A stretch of DNA of 5,658 bases, taken from positions 1-5,658 of the forward strand of contig CAQCFX010000069.1 in assembly GCA_948766235.1 (NCBI GenBank). The letters run 5' to 3'. This document shows, one piece after another, positions 1 through 5,039 of this stretch (the stretch's first letter is position 1; each line of letters begins with the position of its first letter). The position numbers and the translations under genes are program-made. The stretch is from an uncultured Oscillospiraceae bacterium. Its GTDB lineage: Bacteria; Bacillota; Clostridia; Oscillospirales; Oscillospiraceae. The notes beneath the pieces are model-generated. The model saw only the letters and a list, made by a program, of their open reading frames with translations. It ran no database searches and was not told the DNA's origin.

Positions 1-461
1 CCGATGTCCACCACCATATGGCCGTCGGGCTGGGTGATGTCCACCCCCGCGCCGATGGCGGCGGCCAGCGGCTCCTCAATGAGGTACACCCGCCGGGCGC
101 CGGCCTGGATGCCCGCGTCAATCACGGCGCGCTCCTCCACCTCGGTGATGCCGGAGGGCACGCAGATGACCACCCGGGGCTTGAACACCCGCACGGGGGC
201 CACCTTGCGGATAAATTCCCGGAGCATCCGCTCGGTCATGTCGTAGTCGGAAATCACGCCGTCCCGCAAAGGACGGATGGCCACAATGTTGCCGGGGGTC
301 TTGCCCAGCATCTGCTGGGCCTCGGTGCCCACCTTCAGCAGCTTGCCGGTGTTCCGGTCCAGCGCCACCACCGACGGCTCGCGCAGCATAATGCCCTTAT
401 CCTTAATATATACCAAAACGCTGGCAGTCCCCAAATCAATGCCGATATCTCTTGCAAACAT
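1..461 (-). CDS. mreB: Rod shape-determining protein MreB/Mbl, N-terminal part (cut by window edge)
   Basis: This is an actin-like ATPase that forms membrane-associated filaments and guides peptidoglycan synthesis along the cell side wall. Translating the minus strand from the ATG at 461-459 gives 153 complete residues with no stop before the window edge, roughly the first 45% of a usual 330-345 residue MreB. Visible hallmarks are MFARDIGIDLGTASVLVY at residues 1-18 (phosphate-1 loop of the actin fold), EPSVVAL (28-34), GKTPGNIVAIRPLRDGVISDYD (53-74), a VPSGITEVEERAV stretch near 101-113 and EEPLAAAIGAG (129-139). The MFARDIGIDLGTA opening and GKTPGNIVAIRPL are also typical of the Mbl paralogue, so MreB versus Mbl cannot be settled from this half. 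An in-frame ATG 24 bases upstream exists, but the chosen start has the correctly spaced AGGAG and the family's normal N-terminus. It is transcribed from its own promoter at 564-592. Family assignment is very secure. Confidence 0.97.
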   Translation of the reverse strand, partial: MFARDIGIDLGTASVLVYIKDKGIMLREPSVVALDRNTGKLLKVGTEAQQMLGKTPGNIVAIRPLRDGVISDYDMTERMLREFIRKVAPVRVFKPRVVICVPSGITEVEERAVIDAGIQAGARRVYLIEEPLAAAIGAGVDITQPDGHMVVDI

Positions 462-469
462 AGCATTCA

Positions 470-474
470 CTCCT
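470..474 (-). promoter_or_regulatory. Ribosome binding site of mreB
   Basis: AGGAG on the minus strand, 8 bases before the ATG at 461. It decides the start: the in-frame ATG at 485, just upstream of this site, has no comparable site at a proper distance. Confidence 0.8.
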
Positions 475-563
475 GTATCAATCATGCGCCTGGAATTCTT
501 TCCAAACCGCGCGTAAAATAGTCATCCCCGCGCCATCAGGCGCACTGGCAGGTATCACCTTCC

Positions 564-592
564 ATGATACTAAACTATTGCCGGATTTGCAA
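564..592 (-). promoter_or_regulatory. Sigma-A promoter of mreB
   Basis: On the minus strand there is TTGCAA (592-587), a 17-base spacer and TATCAT (569-564), which fits a housekeeping sigma-A promoter with one or two mismatches per box. An A-rich run (AAAAAA at 600-595) lies directly upstream of the -35 box, as in UP elements. Transcription would start near 557 and leave a leader of about 95 bases before mreB. The leader contains a small perfect hairpin (GCGCC, loop TGAT, GGCGC; 543-530). Its presence means mreB need not be read from the upstream RNA or phage genes. Confidence 0.7.
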
Positions 593-629
593 GCTTTTTT
601 CTCTCCGCACCCTTTAATTTTTCGTGAAG

Positions 630-786
630 AAGCGCAACGATAGGCGCGCAGGGGAGCTTGGACCGGAGCGAGGACAAAAAGCCACGATTTGCGGAGCAAA
701 TTGGTATTTTGTCCGAGTCGAAGGGAAAGCGACCCGGCCGCGCACCCAATCGGAGCGTGACAGACCATAAGCGCGACGATAGGCGC
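630..786. repeat. Pair of 18-base direct repeats
   Basis: AAGCGCAACGATAGGCGC at 630-647 recurs as AAGCGCGACGATAGGCGC at 769-786, a 17/18 match with starts 139 bases apart. The stretch of about 600-870 that holds them has no credible gene: reading frames on both strands give arginine- and serine-rich translations with no family resemblance. The composition and short hairpins suggest a dispersed intergenic repeat of the host genome. That reading is inference; only the pair of repeats is seen directly. Confidence 0.6.
672..714. repeat. Nested imperfect hairpin
   Basis: GGACAAAA (672-679) is complementary to TTTTGTCC (707-714). Inside it lies a second hairpin, ATTTGC (687-692) with GCAAAT (696-701) and a GGA loop. 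It sits between the two 18-base direct repeats and probably belongs to the same repeat unit. Function unknown. Confidence 0.5.
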
Positions 787-825
787 ACTTCGGCTTTGTG
801 GGGAGAGGAGGGGCAAGGGAGCGAG

Positions 826-854
826 CGCAGTTTTCGCCTGCGGCGAAAACTGCG
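826..854. repeat. Perfect 13-bp hairpin
   Basis: CGCAGTTTTCGCC (826-838) and GGCGAAAACTGCG (842-854) are exact inverted repeats separated by only TGC. No T-run follows on either strand, so it is not a classical terminator. It lies just downstream (minus strand) of the terminator-like hairpin at 883-917 and could stabilise the 3' end of transcripts that read through, or be part of the local repeat element. Confidence 0.65.
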
Positions 855-882
855 TTGAGCGGACTTTGCCACAACGACACCA

Positions 883-917
883 AGCCCCCAGCCGTCCTAC
901 ATCCGCGGCTGGGGGCT
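883..917 (-). terminator. GC-rich hairpin, probable 3' end of the candidate RNA
   Basis: AGCCCCCAGCCG (883-894) pairs exactly with CGGCTGGGGGCT (906-917) around an 11-base loop, giving a very stable 12-bp stem. On the minus strand it is followed by a T-rich but interrupted tail (TTGGTGTCGTTGT), weaker than a textbook terminator. It is the natural end of the RNA that starts near 1179. The plus-strand flank is also somewhat T-rich, but nothing on that strand needs terminating. Confidence 0.5.
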
Positions 918-1179
918 CACTTCTGGTTTTGATTGTCCAAGGGCCTCTACCTTCGCTTTCTTCCGATTCCAATCGGACGTTTTGCGTTGGGGTTGCGCCT
1001 GAAACTACCTGCTCCCTGTTTCTGCAAACAATCATTGGACGCATCAGACTTCTCTGGCTTCCGTCGCTTTCATAAGCGTGTTTGGAACAAGCTGAGGCTT
1101 GGCTTCATTTTGCGTTTCCCAATCGCGAAAAGAGTTTGGTGCTGTCTTCTTAGTACATTGGACTCACCTTTTCCTTTCT
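883..1179 (-). ncRNA. Candidate structured non-coding RNA, family not recognised
   Basis: A near-consensus promoter (1186-1214) reads into about 300 bases with no plausible protein, ending in a 12-bp GC-rich hairpin. Along the minus-strand transcript there is a row of short stem-loops. UUUU-C-GCG-A-UU pairs with AACGCAAAA around a GGGA loop (1131-1108). CAAGC/GCUUG has a 4-base loop (1101-1088). CGCUU/AAGCG lies at 1078-1065, UGUUU/AAACA at 1030-1017, and UCCGAU/AUCGGA with loop UGGA at 977-962. A long-range GUCCAA (1163-1158) can pair with UUGGAC (940-935), closing most of these into one domain. I checked for hallmarks of RNase P RNA, SRP RNA and tmRNA and saw none; 6S RNA cannot be excluded by eye but the length and hairpin row do not suggest it. 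The base composition is visibly less GC-rich than the phage genes beside it. Boundaries are approximate. Confidence 0.55.
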
Positions 1180-1185
1180 GTCTGT

Positions 1186-1214
1186 ATTGTACTATAGCAC
1201 CCCGGTTTTGTCAA
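1186..1214 (-). promoter_or_regulatory. Strong sigma-A promoter of the candidate RNA
   Basis: On the minus strand TTGACA (1214-1209, perfect -35), a 17-base spacer and TACAAT (1191-1186, one mismatch from TATAAT) form the best promoter in the window. Transcription should start near 1179. It lies about 20 bases after the T-run of the phage operon terminator, so it begins a separate transcription unit. No protein gene with a ribosome binding site follows; the nearest start codons give ATG-TAC-stop or a five-codon frame. Confidence 0.8.
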
Positions 1215-1233
1215 TAGTTTTTTGTGCGTTTTT

Positions 1234-1269
1234 AAAAAATTTTGTGGGGAGGAGGCGGCCCTCCTCCCC
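1234..1269 (-). terminator. Intrinsic terminator of the tail operon
   Basis: GGGGAGGAGG (minus 1269-1260) and CCTCCTCCCC (1255-1246) form a perfect 10-bp stem with a 4-base loop, followed on the minus strand by ACAAAA and six Ts (1239-1234). The first stem base is the last base of the stop codon of the XkdU-like gene, so the operon ends with almost no 3' untranslated region. Confidence 0.75.
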
Positions 1270-1856
1270 TATCCCCACTCCAGCTCGCCCTCGTTTTCAA
1301 TGGCCAGCCCGTACCAGCTCAGCCCCGTTCCGGCGCAGTCTCCCCAGGTGGGGCGCCGTCCGGCCACCTGGGCCCAGGTATTGTACCAGAAGACGTACGT
1401 CACATCCACATGGCTGGGCAGAATCTCCTCGATGATGAAGCGCAGCCGGTCAAACCCCTCCGGGATACCCGCCACGCCGGGGAAATAGATTTTCACGTAT
1501 CCCGGCCGGCTCCCCTCCTCCGCCCGGGCGTCCACGCCGCAGCCCCGCAGGGTGTCGTTGACCGCCGCCAGGGTAAAACTGTCCCCGCCGATGCGCAGCA
1601 GCGCCGCCAGCGCCTCCCGGCGCTGCTGCGCCGTCTCGCACACCGGGCGGTAGGGCAGCAGCTGCTCAATCCGCTCCAGGCCGAAGCCCTCCGCCGTACA
1701 AAGGCTCATCTCCCGCTCGGTCTCGTTCAGTTCCTCCTCCGCCTGGTCCAGCCGCGCGCCGTAGGCCGCCAGCTCCCCCCGGTTGACGGTCCCCCGGCGC
1801 AGGTCGTACACCCCCAGCGGCCGCAGCAGCGCGGCCAGATACTCCTCAAACCTCAC
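1269..1856 (-). CDS. XkdU/YmfQ-like phage tail protein (DUF2313)
   Basis: The 195-residue product resembles the DUF2313 proteins (XkdU of PBSX, YmfQ of e14) encoded after baseplate protein J and thought to act at the baseplate, linking it to fibres. Support comes from its position, its length (close to the usual 190-200) and its layout. An N-terminal segment, EEYLAALLRPLGVY (4-17), is followed by a charged helical stretch (about 33-50) and a middle with QRREALAALLRIGGDSFTLAAVNDTL (78-103). The late motif LPSHVDVTYVFWYNTWAQV (146-164) is typical of the family. The start is GTG (1856-1854) with GGGGAGG nine bases upstream; it overlaps the end of the J gene by 11 bases, indicating translational coupling. 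A roughly 30-residue tail follows the conserved motif. It is the last gene of the operon: its stop runs into a terminator and no fibre gene follows. Confidence 0.85.
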   Translation of the reverse strand: MRFEEYLAALLRPLGVYDLRRGTVNRGELAAYGARLDQAEEELNETEREMSLCTAEGFGLERIEQLLPYRPVCETAQQRREALAALLRIGGDSFTLAAVNDTLRGCGVDARAEEGSRPGYVKIYFPGVAGIPEGFDRLRFIIEEILPSHVDVTYVFWYNTWAQVAGRRPTWGDCAGTGLSWYGLAIENEGELEWG

Positions 1857-2922
1857 CGCCGTCCGCCTCCCCGCCGTTGATGATGGTCAGCCGCCCCAGC
1901 ACCGGCAGCGTCATGCGGTCCAGGGGCAGGTCTTCCTCCGGCCGGGAAAAGGCGCAGTTGGCCACCCCGTCCACGGCAAACACCAGGCTGGTGAGCTGGG
2001 CCCGCAGCAGGGGCTGGCCCAGCCGCTCCCCGGTGAACCACCGGCCCAGCCGCTCCCGCGCCGCCTGGGCCACCGCGTCAAACGCCCAGCCCTCCTTGGC
2101 CCACAGCGTCAGCTCCAGCTCCGCCGTCTTCACCGCGGGGGGCAGCACCTTCACCTCGCACGCAATCTCCCGCACCGCGTCAAAGTGGGCCTGGAGCTTG
2201 TCCAGCAGCTCCTGGCCGGGCAGCCCCCCCTGGGCGGCAATCACCAGGTCCACCGTGCCCACCCCCCGGTTTTTGGGCAGCACCGTCACCGCCGCCACCT
2301 CAGGGAAGGACATGGCCGTCTGCTGGTAAAAGGCGTTGTTGGCCCCGTTGGCCAGGCGGTGGTAGGTGGCCAGCACCCGCTCGCGCAGCTCCTCGTCGCT
2401 CTCCCCGTCCTGCCCGCCGGACATGGCCTCCGGGTTGGCGCAGGCCGCGACGCCCACCGGGGGCAGGGCCATGTACACCACGGTGTTCGCCCCCACATTG
2501 CCTGCCGCCCCGACCTGGACCGCCGTCACCGGCGCGTCGCAGAACAACGCCCCAGCGGGCGCCGCCGCGTCCTCATCGGTGACAAACCGCACGCCCCCCG
2601 CGCTCATGCACACCGTTCCCGCGGGCACCTCGGTGTCCGTCTCCCTGGCCCGGTCCACGTAGAAGCGCACCACCCCCGCCGCCTTGACGGCCTGCCGCCG
2701 GACAACGCCCCGCAGCTGGGCGTGCTTGTCCAGCCACTCCCCCTGGGCCGTCTGGGGGAAGCACTGCCGGCGGGTCCACTTCCCCTGGACGTACAGGCTG
2801 TAAATCTGGGCAGCCACCGCGTAAAACCGCACCGCCAGCTCGCTGCTGCTCCCGGCGGTCTTGCCGGTCTGGGCCTGAAACTCCCCGGCCAGCCCCTGAT
2901 AGATTTCTTCCAGCGTCATCAT
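1846..2922 (-). CDS. Baseplate assembly protein J (XkdT-like)
   Basis: This is the baseplate wedge protein of contractile phage tails (gpJ of P2, XkdT of PBSX, gp47 in Mu-like phages), which makes the outer ring of the baseplate. The 358-residue product has the usual length and the family's landmarks. GEWLDKHAQLRG is at 61-72, followed by the segment VRFYVDRARETDTEVPAGTVCMSAGGVRFVT (about 85-115). The turn GAAGNVGANTV is at 138-148 and the segment SGGQDGESDEELRERV at 168-183. The C-terminal half carries wedge-type alpha/beta repeats ending in a GRLTIING strand. Two ATGs stand in tandem (2922 and 2919); either could start, with GGAGGAG 6 or 9 bases upstream. It begins 3 bases after the stop of the upstream gene and its end overlaps the next start by 11 bases. 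Confidence 0.95.
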   Translation of the reverse strand: MMTLEEIYQGLAGEFQAQTGKTAGSSSELAVRFYAVAAQIYSLYVQGKWTRRQCFPQTAQGEWLDKHAQLRGVVRRQAVKAAGVVRFYVDRARETDTEVPAGTVCMSAGGVRFVTDEDAAAPAGALFCDAPVTAVQVGAAGNVGANTVVYMALPPVGVAACANPEAMSGGQDGESDEELRERVLATYHRLANGANNAFYQQTAMSFPEVAAVTVLPKNRGVGTVDLVIAAQGGLPGQELLDKLQAHFDAVREIACEVKVLPPAVKTAELELTLWAKEGWAFDAVAQAARERLGRWFTGERLGQPLLRAQLTSLVFAVDGVANCAFSRPEEDLPLDRMTLPVLGRLTIINGGEADGGEV

Positions 2923-2925
2923 GTC

Positions 2926-3276
2926 TCACTCCTCCAGCTGCGCCGTCACCGACAGCGCCTCTCCCTGCCACACCAGCTCCACCGTCACCCACAGCCGGTC
3001 GCCCTCCCGGCGCACCGCCGCCCCGGTCACCGCCGTGCCGGGCAGGCCGGACAGCGCCTCGGCGGCAAACTGCCGGGCCAGCCCGTCCCAGGCCGACGGC
3101 TTCTCTCTTTGCAGCCGGTGCATCCGGCTGCCCAGCTCGGGCAGGAAGGGAAAGCTCCCCCTCCGGGCGGTGAGGCGGAACATCACCTCGCCCAGCAGCT
3201 CCTCTCCTCCCTGGACCACCGCCACGCCGCCGTTTTCGTCCGCGGCGTAGTCCCTGTTTTTCAGCAGCAGGCTCAT
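2926..3276 (-). CDS. Small baseplate wedge protein, gpW/gp25/XkdS-like
   Basis: The 116-residue product sits between the spike and J genes, the place of gpW (P2), gp25 (T4) or XkdS/DUF2634 (PBSX), small proteins that help hold the wedge to the hub. Visible features are SLLLKNRDYAADENGG at the N-terminus and GGEELLGEVMFRLTARRGSFPFLPELGSRMHRL (23-55), matching the 'low-complexity helix, then fG..L' core of the family. The C-terminus has two strands (RLWVTVELVW and EALSVTAQL). The start ATG (3276-3274) overlaps the upstream stop as ATGA, with a GGGAGG directly before it. A longer reading frame continues upstream but only as an out-of-frame shadow of the spike gene, so this start is preferred. 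Whether it is closer to XkdS or to gp25 cannot be decided by eye. Confidence 0.8.
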   Translation of the reverse strand: MSLLLKNRDYAADENGGVAVVQGGEELLGEVMFRLTARRGSFPFLPELGSRMHRLQREKPSAWDGLARQFAAEALSGLPGTAVTGAAVRREGDRLWVTVELVWQGEALSVTAQLEE

Positions 3277-3698
3277 CCTCCCACTCCCCCCAGTATTTTG
3301 ATGATGAGCCGGGTGATGTAGACCTCCAGGGTCTCGCCGTTGACGTAGATTTCCCCCTCCAGCTCCACCCGCTCGCCCCGCAGCGCCGCGCTGTCCCTGC
3401 CGTCCACCTTCACCCGCTCCCCCTCCAGGGTGAGCTGTCTGGCCTGGATGTCCGCCCGGTCGGGCACGTCCCCGTCCTGCCGCTCGCCCACCACGCAGGG
3501 GATTTCCCCCTCGCCCTGGATGACCAGCACCCGCCGGCCCACCCGGGGCGTCCAGCGGTAGCCCGCCGGGGCGTACACCTCCAGCCCCCGCCGCTCGCTG
3601 TCCAGCATCACCGCCAGCTCCCCGCCGCTCATGGTGACGATACCCGTCTGGCCCTCGCCGCTGTCCGCGGGGCGCTTGTACTGTCCGCTCAGCCACAT
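3273..3698 (-). CDS. Phage baseplate spike/assembly protein V-like (OB-fold)
   Basis: A 141-residue protein resembling gpV / gp45 / gp5-C type proteins, which form the trimeric spike at the tail tip. Residues about 15-73 have the OB-fold pattern: GIVTMSGGELAVMLD, then YAPAGYRWTPRVGRRVLVIQGEGEIPCVVGE, with the conserved P-x-VG-x-x-VLV turn. Residues about 83-121 (ARQLTLEGERVKVDGRDSAALRGERVELEGEIYVNG) alternate hydrophobic and polar residues as in the narrow beta-helix of spikes. The C-terminus (TRLIIKILGG) is hydrophobic. The frame runs 25 codons further upstream into palindromic repeat DNA, but the ATG at 3698 has a perfect AAGGAGG seven bases before it and is chosen. In PBSX the corresponding slot is XkdR (DUF2577), so that is the alternative name. 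The end overlaps the next gene as ATGA. Confidence 0.85.
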   Translation of the reverse strand: MWLSGQYKRPADSGEGQTGIVTMSGGELAVMLDSERRGLEVYAPAGYRWTPRVGRRVLVIQGEGEIPCVVGERQDGDVPDRADIQARQLTLEGERVKVDGRDSAALRGERVELEGEIYVNGETLEVYITRLIIKILGGVGG

Positions 3699-3705
3699 AC
3701 CATTA

Positions 3706-3712
3706 CCTCCTT
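3706..3712 (-). promoter_or_regulatory. Ribosome binding site of the spike gene
   Basis: AAGGAGG on the minus strand, seven bases before the ATG at 3698, is the strongest site in the window. It fixes the start and shows that the 25 upstream in-frame codons, which lie in palindromic repeat DNA, are not part of the protein. A strong own site makes sense here, because the long non-coding gap removes coupling to the hub gene. Confidence 0.85.
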
Positions 3713-3732
3713 TTGCCCCCTGCGGGGGCGTT

Positions 3733-3756
3733 ACTTTCTCTTTCGCGAGAGAAAGT
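3733..3756. repeat. Left terminal hairpin of the insert
   Basis: ACTTTCTCT (3733-3741) pairs with AGAGAAAGT (3748-3756) around TTCGCG; with one G-T pair the stem extends to 3730-3759. Its AGAAAGT half recurs in the hairpin at 4034-4059, which makes the two ends of the insert mirror images. Confidence 0.75.
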
Positions 3757-3899
3757 GACCAAAGAGCGCGCATAGGGACCGCCTCCGGTGCCGGACGGCA
3801 CGTCCACCCAGGCGCAGAACATGGACCCTGCCCAGCTCCAGTATTTGCACACCTGCGGCAGCACCAATAGGGGCATTTGCGTCGAAGGCCGCGTGCGCC

Positions 3900-3919
3900 G
3901 GGAGGGCATCTGCCCTCCC
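3900..3919. repeat. 9-bp perfect inverted repeat inside the insert
   Basis: GGGAGGGCA (3900-3908) and TGCCCTCCC (3911-3919) are exact complements separated by two bases, so the site is nearly a continuous 20-base palindrome. Confidence 0.7.
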
Positions 3920-3950
3920 TCGTATAGGGCTCCCCCGTAAAAAGGGGGTT

Positions 3951-4022
3951 CTCAGGGGGAAGCCCGACTGTGAAACCGGCCCGCCTTTGGGGCCGGTTTC
4001 ACCCGGAGGGCTGCCCCCTGAG
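3951..4022. repeat. 72-base compound stem-loop
   Basis: The outer stem is CTCAGGGGG (3951-3959) with CCCCCTGAG (4014-4022). After one A-G mismatch comes AGCCC (3961-3965) with GGGCT (4008-4012). After a short internal loop comes a perfect 13-bp stem, GTGAAACCGGCCC (3970-3982) with GGGCCGGTTTCAC (3990-4002), and a 7-base loop. In total 27 base pairs are interrupted twice. As RNA it would be extremely stable and, lying between the hub and spike genes, could block exonucleases, be cut by RNase III or reduce read-through. It has no T-run, so I do not call it a terminator. Confidence 0.8.
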
Positions 4023-4033
4023 TGTGTCTTTGC

Positions 4034-4059
4034 CTACTTTCTGCACAAGCAGAAAGTAG
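4034..4059. repeat. Right terminal hairpin of the insert
   Basis: CTACTTTCTGC (4034-4044) and GCAGAAAGTAG (4049-4059) are exact 11-bp inverted repeats around ACAA. The element ends here, about 27 bases after the hub gene's stop on the transcribed strand. Confidence 0.8.
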
Positions 4060-4085
4060 ACCGCCGGCGGCGCGGCGCGCTGCCT

Positions 4086-5039
4086 TTAAAACATCGCGTC
4101 CCGCTCCCCCAGCACCAGGGTGGTGCTCAACCCCTCGCCGCCGCAGGACACCTCACTCTGGGCCACCCGGTACAGCCCGTTGGCCCCGAAGCCGTCCAGC
4201 GCCACCTCCGCCAGCTCCCCCGGCCAGGCCAGAAACGCCCCCGGCGCGGTCAGGCGCAGGCGCACCCTGCCCCGCCGGGCGGCCCGGAGCTGATAGTCGG
4301 CGGTGTAGCGCATGGCGGTGGTGCCCGTGGTGTTGGGCACGGTAACCACCCGCCGGGCGCACCCGCCCTGGGCGATGAAGTCCGCGTCGGACACCCACTG
4401 GGTCCCCCAGGTGGTCCGCCGCCGCACCGCCACCTGGCTGAGCACTCCGTGGCGCTCCTCCCGGTACTCCCAGGCCGTCACCCGGTCCTTTTCCCCGATG
4501 CGCACAATCTTGTCGTCCCGGTGGCCGTCCAGCACCAGCCGGCCCTCCCGGTCGAACCGGGGCGCCACCCCGCCGTAGTAGCAGGCGTACCGCCGCACCA
4601 CGCTCCACTCGCTCTCCCCGCTGTCCACCCGGAAGCCGCTCACCGTGGGCAGCCGAGCCCCGCCCACCGTCTCAATGCCGTAGGGGGCCACGTGGCCCTC
4701 CACAATGTCCGCCCGGGTGCACCGCTGGTACTCGGCGGGCATGGCCTCGTTGTCCAGCAGCAGCGCCGCCATCCCCCGCCCCTCCAGCTCCAGGTACAGC
4801 CCGTCCTTCCCGCACAGCACGGCGAACTCGTCCACCACCCCGGTGAACACCCGCTCCCCCTCCCACTGCGCGTAAAACCGGCAGGCGCCGGACAGCAGCT
4901 TTTCCTGTCCCCGCTGCCACAGGCACCGCAGGGAGAAGCTGTCGCAGGGGGTGTCCGTGCCGTAGCGCAGCGTCCAGCTCACCGCGGTGGGCACTTCCCA
5001 TTCCTGCCCGCCGCCCTGTCTCACCCAGCAGTGAATCAT
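4086..5039 (-). CDS. Phage tail hub protein (XkdQ / late control gene D-like)
   Basis: The 317-residue product matches the tail hub group (XkdQ of PBSX, gpD of P2, gp44 of Mu), trimeric proteins that cap the tail tube and carry the spike. Signs are a beta-rich N-terminus with SWTLRYGTDTPCDSFSL (21-37) and a FTGVVDEF strand (65-72). The hallmark LYLELEGRGMAALLLDNEA lies at 81-99. ADIVEGHVAPYGI (110-122) and ESEWSVVRRYACYYGG (142-157) have the look of the helical domain seen in hubs. The C-terminal domain ends PGELAEVALDGFGANGLYRVAQSEVSCGGEGLSTTLVLG (273-311), the typical tube-like closing strands. The ATG (5039-5037) overlaps the upstream stop as ATGA. The stop at 4086 is followed by the 387-base repeat-rich gap instead of the next gene. 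Confidence 0.9.
   Translation of the reverse strand: MIHCWVRQGGGQEWEVPTAVSWTLRYGTDTPCDSFSLRCLWQRGQEKLLSGACRFYAQWEGERVFTGVVDEFAVLCGKDGLYLELEGRGMAALLLDNEAMPAEYQRCTRADIVEGHVAPYGIETVGGARLPTVSGFRVDSGESEWSVVRRYACYYGGVAPRFDREGRLVLDGHRDDKIVRIGEKDRVTAWEYREERHGVLSQVAVRRRTTWGTQWVSDADFIAQGGCARRVVTVPNTTGTTAMRYTADYQLRAARRGRVRLRLTAPGAFLAWPGELAEVALDGFGANGLYRVAQSEVSCGGEGLSTTLVLGERDAMF

Larger units (their letters stand above)
3715..4059. mobile_element. Palindrome-rich, MITE-like non-coding insert
   Basis: A 387-base gap interrupts an operon whose other genes overlap or nearly touch. It is filled with inverted repeats: GCCCCC/GGGGGC (3715-3729), a 9-bp hairpin (3733-3756), GTGCCG/CGGCAC (3788-3801), a 9-bp hairpin (3900-3919), CCCCC/GGGGG (3932-3948), a compound 72-base stem (3951-4022) and an 11-bp hairpin (4034-4059). 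The two ends are related as inverted repeats: AGAAAGTGACCAAAGA (3750-3765) versus AGAAAGTAGGCAAAGA read on the other strand (4042-4027), 13 of 16 identical. No credible gene lies inside. These features fit a non-autonomous miniature transposable element or a dispersed palindromic repeat typical of gut Clostridia genomes. No target-site duplication is evident and the exact ends are uncertain. A minus-strand frame (3909-3703) is judged spurious. Confidence 0.6.

Noticed and set aside
600..860. CRISPR array
   Set aside because: There are only two copies of the 18-base repeat, 139 bases apart, with unequal hairpins between them; no regular repeat-spacer pattern and no cas genes.
883..917. Terminator for a plus-strand gene
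   Set aside because: No plus-strand gene precedes it. The promoter at 1186-1214 makes the minus-strand reading more sensible.
478..1044. 188-codon minus-strand reading frame upstream of mreB
   Set aside because: It starts in the middle of the candidate RNA without a ribosome binding site, runs through hairpins, the direct repeats and the mreB promoter, and its translation has no recognisable fold or family pattern.
1150..1167. Tiny frames (ATG-TAC-TAA, or GTG-AGT-CCA-ATG-TAC-TAA) just after the strong promoter, as a leader peptide
   Set aside because: AAAGGA upstream is only loosely placed, the peptides are two to five residues long, and there is no downstream gene for attenuation to control.
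1783..3321. 512-codon plus-strand reading frame
   Set aside because: It lies antisense to the J, W-like and XkdU-like genes. Its His/Pro/Arg/Gly-rich translation is the typical product of reading GC-rich coding DNA on the wrong strand.
3703..3909. 68-codon minus-strand frame inside the insert, containing a Trp/Cys-bearing stretch (VCKYWSWAGSMFCAWVDVP)
   Set aside because: The middle looks faintly protein-like, but there is no ribosome binding site and the ends are translated palindromes. It overlaps the spike gene's ribosome binding site. It could be a relic of a captured gene but cannot be supported.
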